Assembly (NCBI GenBank): GCA_947475295.1
Contig: CANJLF010000008.1
Span: 41,591-105,590, forward strand
Direction: 5' to 3'
DNA: 64,000 bases
From: Fidelibacterota bacterium
GTDB taxonomy: Bacteria; Pseudomonadota; Alphaproteobacteria; Rhodospirillales; Rhodospirillaceae
Part shown: in pieces, positions 1 to 8,590 of the stretch
Position numbering within the stretch: the stretch's first letter is position 1
Layout: the number at the start of each line of letters is the position of its first letter
The notes under the pieces: generated by a model
Seen by the model: the letters and a program-made list of their open reading frames with translations, nothing else
Databases searched by the model: none
Told to the model about the DNA's origin: nothing
Position numbers and translations under genes: made by a program

Positions 1-365
1 TCCAGCAGATGCAACGTGTGGCGGTAGACCTCCGCATGGGGTTCGCGCTCGGGCAAGGTGGTCTCTGCCATGGCGCAAAGCGCTGAGAGCCCCGCCAGAA
101 CATTGGCGTCGGTCATGGCGTCGGCGGCGAAGGGGCGCAAACCCTCGACCGTGAATGTGCCGAGGTGTTCGTCGAGCCGGGCCCGCCACCAGGCTTTCAC
201 CAGATTACCGGGCTGCAGCAGGCTGCGTCCGCGCTTGCCGCTGCCGCCCTTGACGATGCCGGCATGGCGGCCTTGAGTTGGCGTCAACAGCGTGATGATG
301 GCGTCGTGCTCGCCGAAGCGCCGCACCGCCAGAATGATGCCCTGATCTTCCCAGCTTATGGCCAT
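1..365 (-). CDS. recO: DNA repair protein RecO, N-terminal part (cut by window edge)
   Basis: RecO loads RecA onto SSB-coated single strands in the RecFOR recombination pathway in the cytoplasm. The minus-strand frame starts with ATG at 365, opens MAISWEDQGIILAVRRFGEHD, and continues without a stop to the left edge (about 121 codons). This is the N-terminal OB-fold, with the usual GxxKGG segment (IVKGGSGKRG). The zinc-binding C-terminal half is outside the window. The start overlaps the stop of the preceding small membrane-protein gene by one base (TAATG), and recO follows era and rnc as in many alphaproteobacteria, so it is probably the last gene of an rnc-era operon. The identification rests on N-terminal sequence and context. 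Confidence 0.9.
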   Translation of the reverse strand, partial: MAISWEDQGIILAVRRFGEHDAIITLLTPTQGRHAGIVKGGSGKRGRSLLQPGNLVKAWWRARLDEHLGTFTVEGLRPFAADAMTDANVLAGLSALCAMAETTLPEREPHAEVYRHTLHLL

Positions 366-625
366 TAATTATTGAAGCGCAGGAAAACCACCGCCAGACC
401 CATGATGGCGCCGGCGACGCCCACGAACATCATCACATAGTCGGGCCAAGTGGTTGGGATGTTCTGACCGCGCCGGATCGCAAGGAAACCCAGCGCGACG
501 ACACCCAGAATGAAAGCACTCACCCCGAAAATTCTCAAAGCCCGCCCGCCTGCGTCACAGCTTCGTGAAAGGTCCAAGTCATGCCGCAATAAGAACGGAA
601 TCAGGCGTTGAAGTCGAGCCCCCAC
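365..625 (-). CDS. Small two-helix membrane protein between era and recO
   Basis: This is an unrecognised 86-residue protein. After a basic N-terminus rich in Arg it has a hydrophobic segment at about residues 33-50 and a second at about 63-82 with several Gly, ending FLRFNN, so it is likely a small inner-membrane hairpin. The chosen ATG lies 25 bases inside the 3' end of era, and its stop overlaps the recO ATG by one base, so it sits in the operon with translational coupling on both sides. A shorter start inside the frame is possible (for example TTG near residue 30). The frame is credible because it fills the whole era-recO gap. No function can be assigned. Confidence 0.6.
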   Translation of the reverse strand: MGARLQRLIPFLLRHDLDLSRSCDAGGRALRIFGVSAFILGVVALGFLAIRRGQNIPTTWPDYVMMFVGVAGAIMGLAVVFLRFNN

Positions 626-1545
626 GCGGCATAGAGGCTCCGGTCTTCGTTCCAGCGCTCGTTAACCTTCACGTGCAGGAATAAGTGCACGCGCCGGCCC
701 AAGAGATTTTCGAGCTCCAGGCGAGAGGCCGCCCCTATTGTCTTAATGCGCTGCCCGCCGTTGCCTAAAACGATCGGCCGGTGGGTTTCCCGGCTGACAT
801 AAATCACCTGTTCTATGCGCGCGCTGCCGTCGGGCTTTTCCTCCCAACGCTCGGTTTCGACGGCGCAGGAATAAGGCAATTCCTCGCGCAGGTTGAGAAA
901 CAGCTTCTCGCGGGTGATTTCGGCGGCCAGGAGCCGCGCCGGCATGTCGGAGACTTCGTCCTCGGGAAACAGCCATGGCCCGGGCGGCATCAGCTTCGCC
1001 AAATGATCGCGCAGCTGTTCCAGCCCGTCGCCCGTCAGCGCCGAGATCATAAAAATTTCATCGAAAACGCCGGTGGCGCTGATGCGCGCCGTAAGGTCGA
1101 GCAGTTTGCCCTTCTCGACGATGTCCACTTTATTGAGCGCCAGCAGGGCCCGCCGGCCCGAGGTTTTAATATCGGCGATGATCCGGTCGGTGTCCCCGTC
1201 GGCATCCGCGTGTTTTCCGGCCTTGAGCGCGTCCACAACCAGCAGCACCACTTCGGCGTCGGCGGCCCCGGCCCAGGCGGCCGCCACCATGGCGCGCTCC
1301 AGGCGCTTCTTGGGCTGAAAAATCCCCGGCGTGTCGGCGAAAATCACCTGCGTCGCGCCGAACATGGCGATGCCGCGCACGATCGTACGGGTAGTCTGGA
1401 CGCGCGGCGAGACAATGCTGACCTTTGTACCGACGAGCGCATTGACCAGCGTCGATTTACCGGCGTTAGGCGCACCGATAACCGCGACAAAGCCGCAACG
1501 CATCTGGGATGCGGGGGTCTCGGGTTGAGGTGTGTCGTCGTTCAC
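601..1545 (-). CDS. era: GTPase Era
   Basis: Era is an essential Ras-like GTPase that binds the 3' end of 16S rRNA and helps assemble the 30S subunit. The 314-residue protein has the P-loop GAPNAGKS at residues 24-31, the G2 region with TTRT, the G3 motif DTPG, and NKVD as the G4 motif. A C-terminal KH domain contains the expected VLGNGGQRIKTIG loop. A short acidic and Pro-rich N-terminal extension of about 15 residues precedes the GTPase fold. The start ATG overlaps the rnc stop by four bases (ATGA), so the two genes are translationally coupled, as is common for rnc-era. All motifs are intact. Confidence 0.97.
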   Translation of the reverse strand: MNDDTPQPETPASQMRCGFVAVIGAPNAGKSTLVNALVGTKVSIVSPRVQTTRTIVRGIAMFGATQVIFADTPGIFQPKKRLERAMVAAAWAGAADAEVVLLVVDALKAGKHADADGDTDRIIADIKTSGRRALLALNKVDIVEKGKLLDLTARISATGVFDEIFMISALTGDGLEQLRDHLAKLMPPGPWLFPEDEVSDMPARLLAAEITREKLFLNLREELPYSCAVETERWEEKPDGSARIEQVIYVSRETHRPIVLGNGGQRIKTIGAASRLELENLLGRRVHLFLHVKVNERWNEDRSLYAAWGLDFNA

Positions 1546-2246
1546 GCGGATGGTTCCAATACTTTTACCAGAAGCGCCGTGGCGGCGGCCTGGGTGGCCA
1601 GGCGCTTGGTGCGCCCCTGCCCTTGGGTTTCAGGGTAACCTTCAATCTTCACCGCCATGGTGAAGGCCGGCGCATGGGCCGGACCGGACGCCTCGATCAC
1701 GCGATAGACTGGCAGCGGCAGGCCACGCGCCTGGGCCCATTCTTGCAGAGCCGTCTTAGCATCTTTCGGCGGCACGATCTCGGCATGCATCAAAGGCGCC
1801 CAATGGACGGAGATGAATGTCGAAGCCGCCGCCAGGCCACCGTCGAGATACAGCGCGCCGATGACGGCTTCGCAGGCATCGGCCAGCACGGCCGTTTCCG
1901 CCGTATCGGCCCGCTGGCCGCGCGCGACTTTAACGTACTCCGGCAATCCAAAGGCCGCCGCGACCCGGGCCAAGGTCGGCGCACTGACCAGCGCCGCGAG
2001 ACGCGGTGCGAGCGCACCTTCGTTCTCAGCGGGAAAACTTTTCAGCAAAGCATCAGCGATCACAAGGCCCAGCACGCGGTCGCCCAGAAATTCCAGGCGC
2101 TCGTTGCCTTCGGCGTCGGAGATGGGCGGGCTGTCTTTGCGCTGTGCGCCGAGCGCGCCGCGATGGGTCAGGGCCTGACTGAGAATATCCGGATCGCTGA
2201 AACGGTGTCCCAAGACTTGTTCTAAGGGATGCCGTTTATCAGCCAT
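1542..2246 (-). CDS. rnc: Ribonuclease III
   Basis: Ribonuclease III cleaves double-stranded RNA, processing rRNA precursors and some mRNAs. The 234-residue protein carries the family signature NERLEFLGDRVLGL with the catalytic Glu and Asp residues, a second acidic cluster (DACEAVIGALYLDGG), and a C-terminal double-stranded RNA-binding domain (DAKTALQEWAQARG to the end). Length is normal for the family. It lies 18 bases downstream of lepB and overlaps era, forming the classical lepB-rnc-era unit. Confidence 0.97.
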   Translation of the reverse strand: MADKRHPLEQVLGHRFSDPDILSQALTHRGALGAQRKDSPPISDAEGNERLEFLGDRVLGLVIADALLKSFPAENEGALAPRLAALVSAPTLARVAAAFGLPEYVKVARGQRADTAETAVLADACEAVIGALYLDGGLAAASTFISVHWAPLMHAEIVPPKDAKTALQEWAQARGLPLPVYRVIEASGPAHAPAFTMAVKIEGYPETQGQGRTKRLATQAAATALLVKVLEPSA

Positions 2247-2264
2247 GGAAGGATCGTCCCACGC

Positions 2265-2954
2265 TCAATGAATTCCGTTGAAGAGACGGTTGAAGCGGAT
2301 GGCGAAAGGCCACTTCCAGATTTCCCAAATCGAGGCGCTGCCGTCGGTAGAGAAGAATAGTATTTCGGCGCGGCCCACCAGGTTTTCCGCCGGCACATAT
2401 CCTACATCGGCGCGGCTATCGACGGAGTTGTCGCGGTTGTCACCCATCATGAAGAAGTGGTCCGGGGGCACCATGAATTCGCGGGTGTTGTCGAGGCGGC
2501 GGTTGTCGCCCTCTTCGAGGATGAAATGCTCCAGGCCGCCGGGCAGTATTTCCTTGTAACGCGTGGGGCGGCGCACGTTGCCGTCGGTGTCGCGGTAGAC
2601 GAACTCATCGACCTTTTCGCGCTCGATCAATTGCCCGTTGATGAACAGCCGCCCGTCCTGCATGCGGATGGTGTCGCCGGGCAGGCCGATCAGGCGCTTG
2701 ATATAGTCGGTCTTGTTGTCCGACGGCAGCTTGAACACGATCACGTCGCCGCGGTCCGGCGTACTCATCATGACGCGGCCCGAGAACGGGATCAGACTGA
2801 AGGGCACCGAGTGCTTGCTGTAGCCGTAGGAATACTTGGAGACGAACAGGTAGTCGCCCACCAGCAGCGTCGGGATCATGGAACCGGACGGGATGTTGAA
2901 GGGCTCGAACAGCAACGTGCGAATGACCAGCGCGACGATGAGGGTGTAGAACAC
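2265..2954 (-). CDS. lepB: Signal peptidase I
   Basis: Signal peptidase I removes signal peptides from exported preproteins at the outer face of the inner membrane. From the GTG at 2954 the protein is 229 residues. The N-terminal membrane anchor is followed by the catalytic Ser25 in PSGSM, the general-base Lys86 in YIKRLIG, and the late conserved box MGDNRDNSVDSR. The reading frame stays open upstream and reads KKQEGFGETAWTVFYTLIVA, which looks like the normal cytoplasmic lead-in of alphaproteobacterial LepB. There is no ATG, GTG or TTG in frame between that stretch and the next stop; the closest family-like start is ATT at 3005, giving 246 residues. The stop and identity are secure, the start is not. 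Confidence 0.93.
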   Translation of the reverse strand: MFYTLIVALVIRTLLFEPFNIPSGSMIPTLLVGDYLFVSKYSYGYSKHSVPFSLIPFSGRVMMSTPDRGDVIVFKLPSDNKTDYIKRLIGLPGDTIRMQDGRLFINGQLIEREKVDEFVYRDTDGNVRRPTRYKEILPGGLEHFILEEGDNRRLDNTREFMVPPDHFFMMGDNRDNSVDSRADVGYVPAENLVGRAEILFFSTDGSASIWEIWKWPFAIRFNRLFNGIH

Positions 2955-3187
2955 CGTCCACGCGGTTTCGCCGAAGCCTTCTTGTTTTTTGACGGGCGTG
3001 GAAATGGCTGCTAATCCGGGTTTGAGCGTGGGGGCAAGGACTTGCGGCCTAACCTGCCGCCCCGCTTTTTGGCGAGTGTGGCGGGATGAAGCCAGCGCCG
3101 CCCTCTAAAGTCAAGGGAATCAGCCAAAATCGGGCTGGTAACAGGCCATTAATTCGCGATCCTTATGGGCCCATGAGCGCCTAAAAC

Positions 3188-3622
3188 TCAGAGGCCTTGG
3201 GCCTTGGCAGAGTGGTCGGTATTTTTGAGAACCGCAGCGATACGGACTTTCAGGTCCGCCACGGTCACCGGTTTAACCAGATAGCCATCGACGTTGAGCT
3301 CCTTGGCAACCTTCACAGTCTCGGGCTTAGCGTCGGCGGTCAGGAAGATCACCGGAATATTTCGCACCCAATCGACCTTGGTCGCGCGGACCATTCTCAA
3401 GAACTGGCGCCCGTCCACGGGCTGCATGTGGATGTCGCACAGCACCAGCGTCGGCCGGGTCCGCGCGATCTCGGTCAGGCCGGCCTTGCCGTCGCTGGCT
3501 TCCATGACTTTAAAAATGCCGATCTGGCGCAGCATGCCGCGGATCATGGCGCGGGTGTGCTCTTCGTCCTCGACAATGAGAACCTTGACCTCGTCGTAGG
3601 AGATTTTGCGCTCGTCAGCCAC
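3188..3622 (-). CDS. Single-domain (CheY-like) response regulator
   Basis: This 144-residue protein consists of one receiver domain and no output domain. The acidic pocket is Glu18/Asp19, the phospho-acceptor is Asp63 (LVLCDIHM), and the conserved Thr95 and Lys117 (LVKP) are present, so it should be phosphorylatable. The start is GTG at 3622 with AAGGGCC just upstream. It begins 6 bases after the stop of the hybrid kinase, so the two were almost certainly one operon and the kinase its cognate partner. It may relay phosphate or bind a target protein; the pathway is not visible. If the kinase is really broken, this regulator may be an orphan. Confidence 0.9.
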   Translation of the reverse strand: MADERKISYDEVKVLIVEDEEHTRAMIRGMLRQIGIFKVMEASDGKAGLTEIARTRPTLVLCDIHMQPVDGRQFLRMVRATKVDWVRNIPVIFLTADAKPETVKVAKELNVDGYLVKPVTVADLKVRIAAVLKNTDHSAKAQGL

Positions 3623-3628
3623 CGGCCC

Positions 3629-6124
3629 TTATGCCCCTGCCGTGATCGGCGCGACTGCTTGCGCCAGTTCTTCCGCCGTCATTTCCAGGCCACCCGCGAA
3701 CAACTGTGCCGTTTCCGGGTCGCCTTGATCAAGGTAATCCTGCACCTCGGCGGCTAATTCGCCCAGCCTGACAGCGCCAAGTGATAGAGCCGCGCCCTTC
3801 AGCGCATGGGCATGGTGGCGCGCCAGGGACCAATCAGCCGCGTCCATGGCGGCTGCTACGGCGTTAGCCATACGCCGGGAGTCGCCGACAAAATTGACCA
3901 GGAACGCGCGGGCTTCGGCTCCCAAAGTGCCGAAGGTGTCTTTGAGCCGCACCGGGTTGAAGATCAGTGGGTCGATCTCCCAGACGGATGTCGCCTTCTC
4001 GGCTTGCAGCTTCTGCGGCCGGCGCAAGGCCGCGGCCGCCGGCAGCCATTTTTCCAAGGCCGCCACCAGCAGTTTGGACTCGATAGGTTTGGTGAGGTAA
4101 CCGTCCATGCCTTCTTGCAGGCAGCGCTGCGCGGTGCCCGGTAAAGCGTCGGCCGTCAGTGCGATAATCGGCAATCTTCGACCGCGGCCCTCCTCGCCAC
4201 GTCTGATCGCGGCGGTCAGCTCGAAGCCATCCATCTCGGGCATGTGAAAGTCGGTCAGCAGCAGGCCGTGGACACCGGCCTGATATTTTTCGAGCGCTTC
4301 ACGCCCATTGCTGGCCATTTCGAGCGCTTCACGCCCATTGCTGGCCATTTCGAGCGCATAGCCCAGTTTGCCGAGCATGCGCGTGATCACGACCTGATTG
4401 GTGACATTGTCCTCGGCGACCAGGATCAGCGCGCCCGCCGCGCGTGCTTCGTCGACCGTCGGCGGATCGAACTTTTGATCCGACGGTGCGCCGGTGCGGT
4501 CGGTCAGGCTGCCGCGGCCCAGGGCGGCGGCGATGACCTGGCGCAGGCGGGCGCGGCGCAGGGGCAGCGTCACCGCCGCCAGGAATCCGGCGCGATCGCT
4601 CTCGCTCAGCGTTGAGGCCAGACTACGCGGCGCAGCGAGAACCACGGCCACAGCCAAAGCCAAAGCTTTGAGCCGCCCTTGATTGGCGATCTCCTGGCCG
4701 ACGACCAGCGCGCGGGCATCGCCGCCCTGGCCGGAAACAATCGCCATGCCGCCCGTCGATAGCACGCGCGCGACAACATCGTCCTCGTATCCTAGATGCG
4801 TGCAGTCTCGGATACCGGCAGCGGACAATATGGCGTCGAGGGCCGCGCGCGTCGGGCCGTGGAAACCGACCGCCGTCACGCGCGCATCGGCGATATCCAC
4901 GCGGGCGGCATCGGTTTGTTCGGCCGCCGGCAAGGGCAACTCAACCCAGAACGTCGATCCCTTCCCCGCCTCAGACTGAACGCCGATACGACCCTGCATC
5001 AGCTTGCACAGGCGTTGCGATATCGATAAGCCCAATCCAGTGCCGCCGTAGCGGCGCGAGGTCGAGACATCGGCCTGCTCGAAGGCTTTGAACAGGCGGC
5101 CCTGTTGCTCGGGTGTCAGGCCGATACCGGTATCGACGACCTCGAAGCGGATCACGTTCGATGATGCGGCGAAGACATGCAGAGTCACGCCGCCACTCTC
5201 TGTGAACTTAACGCCATTGCCCAATAGATTGATCAGCACCTGGCGGATGCGGGTCGGATCGCCCACCACCATTTCGGGTGTCTCCGGTTCAATCACAATT
5301 GCCAGCGTGATGCCTTTCTCCTCGGCACGCTGACAGACCAGTTCGCCCGCACTTTCGGCAACCTCGACCAAAGAAAATGGCGTCTCTTCGATATCGAGCT
5401 TACCGGCCTCGATCTTCGAAAAATCGAGAATATCGTTGATGATAGTCAGCAGCGCCGCTGCCGAGCCCCTGATCACCGCCGACATGCTGCGCTGATCTTC
5501 TGACAGCTCGGTTTGATCTAGCATCTCGGCCATGGACATGACGCCATTCATGGGCGTGCGGATCTCGTGACTCATCATGGCAAGGAAGGACGACTTGGCC
5601 CGCGTCGCTTCCTCGGCTTCCTCCTTGGCTTTAGCCAAAGCCCCGGCGATACGCCGGCGCCACTCGATGAATGCCAACAGAAACAGCACCGCGGTAAAGA
5701 TCAGAATTTCGAGGGACGCGCCGCGGACGATCTCTACATAAGAGTTCGCCGTCGGCATCGCCGTCACCAGCGCGAAAGGCAGCACCGACAGACCCTGGAC
5801 CGCGATATGGGAACTGCCCAGGACGGCCGTCTCGGCCTGATTTCCAATTCGGTCCGGCGCCAGTAAGGGCGTGGAGGCAATGCCGGCCGGGAGTTCCACC
5901 TTGTCGTCGGAATTGACGCGGTTGGAGTACCCGATAACGCGCTTGTCGGCGTCGATCAGATAGACACCGCCGTAAACCTTGGGGAATTTCGCCAGCACGC
6001 CGTCGATATAGCTGAGCGTAAAATCGAGCGCGACGATTCCCCGGAATTGATTGGCAGTGTAGACCGGCCGGCCAATGGAAATCATCAGGCCTTGGCCGAA
6101 GTCGTCCTCGTAAACGTTGGTCAC
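3629..6124 (-). CDS. 3' fragment of the hybrid kinase: Cache remnant, HisKA, HATPase, REC, Hpt
   Basis: This is the 831-codon frame from GTG 6124 to the stop at 3629. It lacks the first membrane helix but retains the end of the Cache domain, a membrane helix at about residues 137-155, His186 in the HisKA H-box, the ATP-binding N, G1 and G2 boxes, a receiver with acceptor Asp625, and Hpt His773. The receiver contains two back-to-back copies of the decapeptide EMASNGREAL (residues 592-611). Nothing specifically supports GTG 6124 as an evolved start; the frame is simply the portion left after the TAA. Without its sensor half, signal control is probably lost. Confidence 0.6.
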   Translation of the reverse strand: MTNVYEDDFGQGLMISIGRPVYTANQFRGIVALDFTLSYIDGVLAKFPKVYGGVYLIDADKRVIGYSNRVNSDDKVELPAGIASTPLLAPDRIGNQAETAVLGSSHIAVQGLSVLPFALVTAMPTANSYVEIVRGASLEILIFTAVLFLLAFIEWRRRIAGALAKAKEEAEEATRAKSSFLAMMSHEIRTPMNGVMSMAEMLDQTELSEDQRSMSAVIRGSAAALLTIINDILDFSKIEAGKLDIEETPFSLVEVAESAGELVCQRAEEKGITLAIVIEPETPEMVVGDPTRIRQVLINLLGNGVKFTESGGVTLHVFAASSNVIRFEVVDTGIGLTPEQQGRLFKAFEQADVSTSRRYGGTGLGLSISQRLCKLMQGRIGVQSEAGKGSTFWVELPLPAAEQTDAARVDIADARVTAVGFHGPTRAALDAILSAAGIRDCTHLGYEDDVVARVLSTGGMAIVSGQGGDARALVVGQEIANQGRLKALALAVAVVLAAPRSLASTLSESDRAGFLAAVTLPLRRARLRQVIAAALGRGSLTDRTGAPSDQKFDPPTVDEARAAGALILVAEDNVTNQVVITRMLGKLGYALEMASNGREALEMASNGREALEKYQAGVHGLLLTDFHMPEMDGFELTAAIRRGEEGRGRRLPIIALTADALPGTAQRCLQEGMDGYLTKPIESKLLVAALEKWLPAAAALRRPQKLQAEKATSVWEIDPLIFNPVRLKDTFGTLGAEARAFLVNFVGDSRRMANAVAAAMDAADWSLARHHAHALKGAALSLGAVRLGELAAEVQDYLDQGDPETAQLFAGGLEMTAEELAQAVAPITAGA
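4291..4350. repeat. 30-bp perfect tandem duplication inside the kinase receiver domain
   Basis: Bases 4291-4320 and 4321-4350 are identical (each begins cgagcgcttcacgcccattg). Because 30 is a multiple of three, the kinase frame is kept and ten residues (EMASNGREAL) are repeated between beta-strand 2 and the following helix of the receiver. Confidence 0.95.
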
Positions 6125-6205
6125 ATAAGGCGAGCGGCTGGGGTTCTCCTCCGGCGTACCGAAGACGAAGTACTCTTGCTTGAGGTCATTTTCCTTGTAG
6201 GAAAA

Positions 6206-6757
6206 TTAGCTCGAGAGCCGAAATGGAAATACGTGTTCGAAATGCCGCGCCGAGACATAGTAGGTCCAGGCGGCATTGGGCAGCTCGGTCAGAACCTGAC
6301 GGAAAATCGACCGCAGCGAGATGGCGGTTTCCAACTCAAAAGCAAAATCGGCATCGGCAATATTTAGCGTGCCGTGACCCGTGAGATTGCCGGTCTCCTG
6401 CCGGGAAATTCCCGGCGGCAATTCATCCATATTGTAGTTGCCTTCGGAGTCCTGCTTCAGCGCCAGCAGCAGGCGCGACGGTTGCGGGGCCTTAGGGCGC
6501 TCGGCCAGTTCATTTTGCATCGTGGTTTGCAGCAGCTCGACAAAGGTCTGCGCCATCTGCATAGATTGGGTAAGTTCACCGCGGATGGAATCCAGCGCCG
6601 CTAGTCTCACCAAGGCCTGCTCGTCGGCAACACGGCCAAGTTTGGTCGCGAGGAACCAGCCGGATACTACCAGGGCCGCGGCATAAAATACCAGGAAGCC
6701 GAGCCGCCCGAGATGTTGCTTCACGTTATGTCCCACGACGCCTTGACTACGCCGCAT
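6206..6757 (-). CDS. 5' fragment of the hybrid kinase: membrane helix and partial Cache sensor
   Basis: This is the 183-codon open part of the kinase gene upstream of the in-frame TAA. It encodes a signal-anchor helix at about residues 19-38 and most of an extracytoplasmic Cache-type sensory region, ending HVFPFRLSS. If translated alone it would give a membrane-tethered half sensor with no kinase. It overlaps the acpS 3' end by 11 bases when the first ATG is used. It is listed separately because the stop, if real, defines this product. Confidence 0.55.
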   Translation of the reverse strand: MRRSQGVVGHNVKQHLGRLGFLVFYAAALVVSGWFLATKLGRVADEQALVRLAALDSIRGELTQSMQMAQTFVELLQTTMQNELAERPKAPQPSRLLLALKQDSEGNYNMDELPPGISRQETGNLTGHGTLNIADADFAFELETAISLRSIFRQVLTELPNAAWTYYVSARHFEHVFPFRLSS

Positions 6758-7163
6758 CGGGAACGGCGGTGATAATCACCAGGGCTTCGGCCATGGGGTA
6801 TTCGTCGGTGATCGTAAGATCAACCTGCGCCCGCATGCCTTTCGGAGTCATCTCCAGTAGCCGGGCCGCCGCACCGCCGGTCATGACCACCGTGGGCTTC
6901 CCGCTCGGCAGATTGACCACGCCCAGGTCGCGCCAGAAAATGCCGTCGCGAAAACCGGTGCCCAGCGCTTTGGAGGCGGCTTCCTTGGCGGCGTAACGCT
7001 TAGCAAACGTCGCGGCGTAGCTATTGCCCGCGCCGCGCCGCCGCTCGGCTTTCATTTGCTCGGTTTCCGTGAAGATGCGCTGGATAAAACGATCGCCGAA
7101 ACGCGCCAGAGTTTTTTCAATGCGGCGGATATCGATCAGGTCACTGCCGATACCGAGGATCAT
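6747..7163 (-). CDS. acpS: Holo-[acyl-carrier-protein] synthase
   Basis: AcpS transfers 4'-phosphopantetheine from CoA to apo-ACP, activating it for fatty acid synthesis. The 138-residue protein opens [16 protein letters not shown], with the metal-binding Asp of the first motif, and carries the second motif [16 protein letters not shown] with the catalytic Glu and Lys. Length and both motifs are canonical for the short AcpS type. Its ATG overlaps the pdxJ stop by four bases, so it is translationally coupled to pdxJ; the acpS-pdxJ pairing is widespread in proteobacteria. Confidence 0.96.
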   Translation of the reverse strand: MILGIGSDLIDIRRIEKTLARFGDRFIQRIFTETEQMKAERRRGAGNSYAATFAKRYAAKEAASKALGTGFRDGIFWRDLGVVNLPSGKPTVVMTGGAAARLLEMTPKGMRAQVDLTITDEYPMAEALVIITAVPDAA

Positions 7164-7912
7164 GCACGCACCGGTGTAATGGCCCGCGCATGATCCATGG
7201 CGGCGCGCATCCGCCGGATGGCCGCATCGAAGCCGGTAAAGATCGCCTCGCCCACCAGGAAGTGTCCGATGTTCAACTCCGCGATGGTCGGAATGGCCGC
7301 CACCGGCTCGACCGTGTCATAGCCGAGGCCGTGGCCGGCATGACACTCCAGGCCAATGCGCGCGGCATGGGCGGCGGCAGTCTGCAGGCGTTGAAGATGG
7401 CGCTCACGCTCCGCGCCCGGCGGCGCCTCGCAATAGGCTCCGGTATGCAACTCGACCACCGGCGCGCCGAGACTTTTAGAGGCATCCAACTGCCGGGGCT
7501 CGGCCTCGATGAACATCGAGACGCGGATGCCGGCGCCAACAAGCTCGCGCACAAATGGCGCCAGGTGATTGTGCCCGGCCGCCACGTCGAGCCCGCCTTC
7601 GGTGGTGCGCTCTTGACGCTTTTCAGGCACCAGACACACCGCGTGGGGCTTGTGGCGCAGCGCGATGGCGAGCATCTCCTTGGTCGCGGCCATTTCGAGA
7701 TTGAGCGGAACTTTAAGTTCCGCCATCAGGCGTTCGATGTCGTGATCGGAAATATGCCGACGATCCTCGCGCAAATGGGCGGTGATACCGTCGGCGCCGG
7801 CGGCGGCGGCCATCAATGCCGCGCGCACCGGATCGGGGTGCAAGCCGCCGCGGGCGTTGCGCACGGTCGCCACGTGATCCACGTTCACGCCGAGCCTTAG
7901 ATATGCACTCAT
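7160..7912 (-). CDS. pdxJ: Pyridoxine 5'-phosphate synthase
   Basis: PdxJ condenses 3-amino-1-hydroxyacetone phosphate with 1-deoxyxylulose 5-phosphate to form pyridoxine 5'-phosphate, the last ring-forming step of DXP-dependent vitamin B6 synthesis. The 250-residue TIM barrel begins [20 protein letters not shown], with the conserved Asn/Asp/His phosphate and substrate residues. It contains [12 protein letters not shown], the catalytic Glu region (LNLEMA), and [10 protein letters not shown] near the C-terminus. I chose ATG 7912; the frame is open further upstream, but that part is antisense noise from the DUF2062 gene. It overlaps its upstream neighbour by four bases. Confidence 0.96.
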   Translation of the reverse strand: MSAYLRLGVNVDHVATVRNARGGLHPDPVRAALMAAAAGADGITAHLREDRRHISDHDIERLMAELKVPLNLEMAATKEMLAIALRHKPHAVCLVPEKRQERTTEGGLDVAAGHNHLAPFVRELVGAGIRVSMFIEAEPRQLDASKSLGAPVVELHTGAYCEAPPGAERERHLQRLQTAAAHAARIGLECHAGHGLGYDTVEPVAAIPTIAELNIGHFLVGEAIFTGFDAAIRRMRAAMDHARAITPVRA

Positions 7913-8517
7913 ACGTCGGCGCCCGCCGGAGGAAACGGAGGATGCGCGACGCCGGCCTTGCGCTGCAGGCGAAGGATCTTGCGCGCCTGTACGGTCTTCA
8001 GCACTGGGATCATCGCGAAATAAGCCACTGTCCCCGCCACGATAGTCATTGGAATACTGCCCACGATCATCGGCCAAAATATAGGCCATACGCGATCGAG
8101 AAACATCTGCATATCCAAGTTCAAGGTCGCTTCGGTGAGTCCTTTGAACATTTGGATGAAGTTCGGCGGATGACCTTTGAGATCTACGCCCATCATCCAC
8201 GCGCCGAGATAATAAGCGCCGAACCATAGGGGCGGCGCGGTCCAGGGATTGGCCGCCTGGGCACCCATGACGGCCGCGAAAACATTCCCACGGATCGCCC
8301 AGGCCATCAGCCCGGCGGTGACGATGTGCGTGCCGTAAAACGGGGTCATTGCTATGCCCACCCCGCAGGCAAAACCGGCGGCGATACTGGACGGCGTGCC
8401 GGGTATGCGCTGCAGCCGATGCCACAGATAGGCGCCCGTCCGCCGCCAGCCCATGCGCGGCCACAACCATTGGCGCAACTTCGTCGGGAAAGACAACTTA
8501 TGTCGGCGCTGAAACAT
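7909..8517 (-). CDS. DUF2062 family membrane protein
   Basis: This 202-residue protein of the DUF2062 family has unknown biochemical role. After a basic N-terminus ([15 protein letters not shown]) it has the family hallmark [21 protein letters not shown], a second hydrophobic stretch with [10 protein letters not shown], and a C-terminal pair of helices ([23 protein letters not shown]), ending in a basic tail. It is likely an integral inner-membrane protein. Its 3' end overlaps pdxJ by four bases, so it belongs to the same transcript as pdxJ and acpS. A link to B6 or lipid metabolism is not shown by the sequence. Confidence 0.88.
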   Translation of the reverse strand: MFQRRHKLSFPTKLRQWLWPRMGWRRTGAYLWHRLQRIPGTPSSIAAGFACGVGIAMTPFYGTHIVTAGLMAWAIRGNVFAAVMGAQAANPWTAPPLWFGAYYLGAWMMGVDLKGHPPNFIQMFKGLTEATLNLDMQMFLDRVWPIFWPMIVGSIPMTIVAGTVAYFAMIPVLKTVQARKILRLQRKAGVAHPPFPPAGADV

Positions 8518-8590
8518 GGCGATGATATTGCCCGCGCGGGCGAAGGGCGCAAGAGGAAAGCCGAAATTACGCCCTCATCCGGCCGCTTAT

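Larger units (their letters stand above)
3629..6757 (-). pseudogene. Hybrid sensor histidine kinase interrupted by an in-frame TAA
   Basis: Read as one frame this is a roughly 1,042-codon hybrid kinase. In order it has: an N-terminal membrane helix (about residues 19-38), a periplasmic Cache-like sensor, a second membrane helix, a HisKA domain with the phospho-His in MMSHEIRTP, a HATPase_c domain (DTGIGL, GTGLGLSI), a degenerate receiver-like stretch without a clear acceptor Asp, a true receiver (LLLTDFHMPEMDG) and a C-terminal Hpt domain (HALKG). A TAA at 6206-6208 interrupts the frame in the middle of the Cache domain; the frame is otherwise open on both sides and the protein sense continues directly (FRLSS-stop-FSYKEND). 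A second lesion, a 30-bp tandem duplication, lies in the true receiver. Causes could be recent pseudogenisation, stop readthrough, or sequence error. The start may be ATG 6757, overlapping acpS by 11 bases, or GTG 6724. Confidence 0.8.

Noticed and set aside
7913..8470. Upstream extension of pdxJ giving a 436-codon frame
   Set aside because: The extension is the shifted frame of the DUF2062 gene; PdxJ homology starts at ATG 7912.
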